From Flavobacteriaceae bacterium (GTDB lineage: Bacteria > Bacteroidota > Bacteroidia > Flavobacteriales > Flavobacteriaceae), in the NCBI GenBank assembly GCA_020347545.1, contig CP070731.1, positions 319,878 to 326,503 of the forward strand: a DNA stretch of 6,626 nucleotides. Reading direction: 5' to 3'. The first letter of the stretch is position 1. Every line of letters begins with the position of its first letter. Shown here one piece after another: positions 5,950-6,626 of this stretch. A program made the translations under genes and the position numbers. The notes below the pieces were generated by a model that did no database searches, had not been told where the DNA came from, and saw only the letters and a list, made by a program, of their open reading frames with translations.

Positions 5950-6626
5950 ATGAAATCAATGAAAATTTTTAAGTTCTTATTATTATTTCTGGTTGTTCAG
6001 GTATCGGCTCAGCAAGGTGGTATGTGGATCCCCTCTCTTCTCGAAGGAATGAATGAAAAAGAGATGAAAAGCCTGGGAAGCCAGCTTAGTGCAAAAGATA
6101 TTTACGATGTGAATAACTCAAGCTTAAAGGATGCCATAGTTCATTTTAACGGAGGATGTACGTCTGAGATAATTTCTGACAGCGGATTGTTGCTGACAAA
6201 CCATCACTGTGGATATGGAGCAATCCAGTCTCACTCATCCGTTGAACACGACTACCTGCAAGATGGATTTTGGGCAAAAACAATGAAGGATGAACTGCCC
6301 AATAAAGGTATGGTGGCTACATTGATCGTCAGAATTGAAGACGTTACGAATGATATTCTTAAAAATGTTCCTTCTGATGCAAGTCTGACTGAGCAGCAAA
6401 ATCTTATAAGTCAGCATATTGAAGCTGTAACCAAAGGCGCAAAAAAAGAAAGTTGGCAGGACGCCAGAGTCAAATCCATGTATGACGGCAATCAATACAT
6501 GCTGTTTATCACGGAGACGTTTAAAGATATAAGGCTGGTGGGTGCCCCTCCTACTTCTATCGGAAAATTTGGTTCGGATACCGATAACTGGATGTGGCCT
6601 CGTCACACAGGTGATTTTTCCTTATT
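5950..6626 (+). CDS. S46 family dipeptidyl-peptidase, N-terminal part (runs off right edge)
   Basis: The first 225 codons plus two bases of a serine dipeptidyl-peptidase (DPP7/DPP11 type, family length about 700 residues), which releases dipeptides from the N-termini of oligopeptides in the periplasm. A signal peptide covers residues 1-20 (ending VSA, mature QQGGMWIPSLL). By comparison with characterised S46 enzymes, His86 in LLLTNHHCGYG (80-90) is the catalytic histidine and Asp222 in WPRHTGDFS (216-224) the catalytic aspartate. Asn213-Trp214 match the residues that hold the substrate amino terminus. Cys70 and Cys87 match a conserved disulfide. The catalytic serine and the residue that separates DPP7 from DPP11 specificity lie beyond the window. 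Two in-frame ATGs (5950, 5959) are possible; the first gives a more basic signal peptide. The visible part is intact. Confidence 0.95.
   Translation, partial: MKSMKIFKFLLLFLVVQVSAQQGGMWIPSLLEGMNEKEMKSLGSQLSAKDIYDVNNSSLKDAIVHFNGGCTSEIISDSGLLLTNHHCGYGAIQSHSSVEHDYLQDGFWAKTMKDELPNKGMVATLIVRIEDVTNDILKNVPSDASLTEQQNLISQHIEAVTKGAKKESWQDARVKSMYDGNQYMLFITETFKDIRLVGAPPTSIGKFGSDTDNWMWPRHTGDFSL

Noticed and set aside
6235..6606. Open minus-strand frame of 123 codons opposite the S46 gene
   Set aside because: The plus strand encodes a clear S46 protein with catalytic motifs over the same bases; the antisense translation is rich in Cys, His and Phe and shows no recognisable domain.
1..6626. A novel defence, mobile or biosynthetic system
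   Set aside because: I found no transposase, integrase, nuclease, toxin-antitoxin pair, CRISPR repeat or long inverted repeat. All genes belong to families usual in flavobacterial chromosomes.

Overview
The window looks like ordinary chromosomal DNA from a member of the Bacteroidota, most likely a marine-type Flavobacteriaceae. The reasons are its AT-rich composition (about 40% GC by eye), the lack of strong Shine-Dalgarno sites, several matches to the Bacteroidota sigma-A -7 box (TAnnTTTG), and families typical of flavobacteria: DUF4421, DUF4369, S46 dipeptidyl-peptidase, and the DUF4442/TIGR00266 pair. I saw no mobile element, phage gene, CRISPR array, tRNA or rRNA. No gene-free stretch exceeds about 200 bases.

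Layout. Positions 1-1118 (minus strand) hold a small membrane-related cluster: a DUF4870 membrane protein, a PadR-family repressor, and the N-terminal part of a protein resembling flavobacterial PspC-domain proteins, which runs off the left edge. The PadR and PspC-type genes overlap by 4 bases (ATGA). A 23-base interrupted palindrome upstream of padR is a good candidate operator. Positions 1273-2549 (plus strand) hold a two-gene operon, a DUF4442 hotdog-fold protein followed by a TIGR00266/AIM24-type protein, transcribed divergently from DUF4870. Positions 2603-4672 (minus strand) hold a DUF819 multi-pass membrane protein followed by a DUF4369 lipoprotein that lacks the thioredoxin domain often attached to this domain. 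This pair converges on the TIGR00266 gene across a 53-base gap that contains a 13-base direct repeat. Positions 4870-6626 (plus strand) hold a DUF4421 predicted outer-membrane beta-barrel protein and the first 225 codons of an S46-family dipeptidyl-peptidase, cut by the right edge.

How the genes work together. Nearly all products are predicted to be in the membrane, periplasm or outer membrane. The left cluster looks like a PadR-controlled envelope module. The S46 enzyme would trim oligopeptides to dipeptides in the periplasm, fitting a peptide-using lifestyle. Roles for DUF4442, TIGR00266, DUF819, DUF4369 and DUF4421 cannot be fixed from sequence alone. I found no clear sign of a novel multi-gene system. 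The points most worth a second look are the padR dyad, the stand-alone DUF4369 lipoprotein, and the consistent set of -7 boxes that helps fix gene starts.
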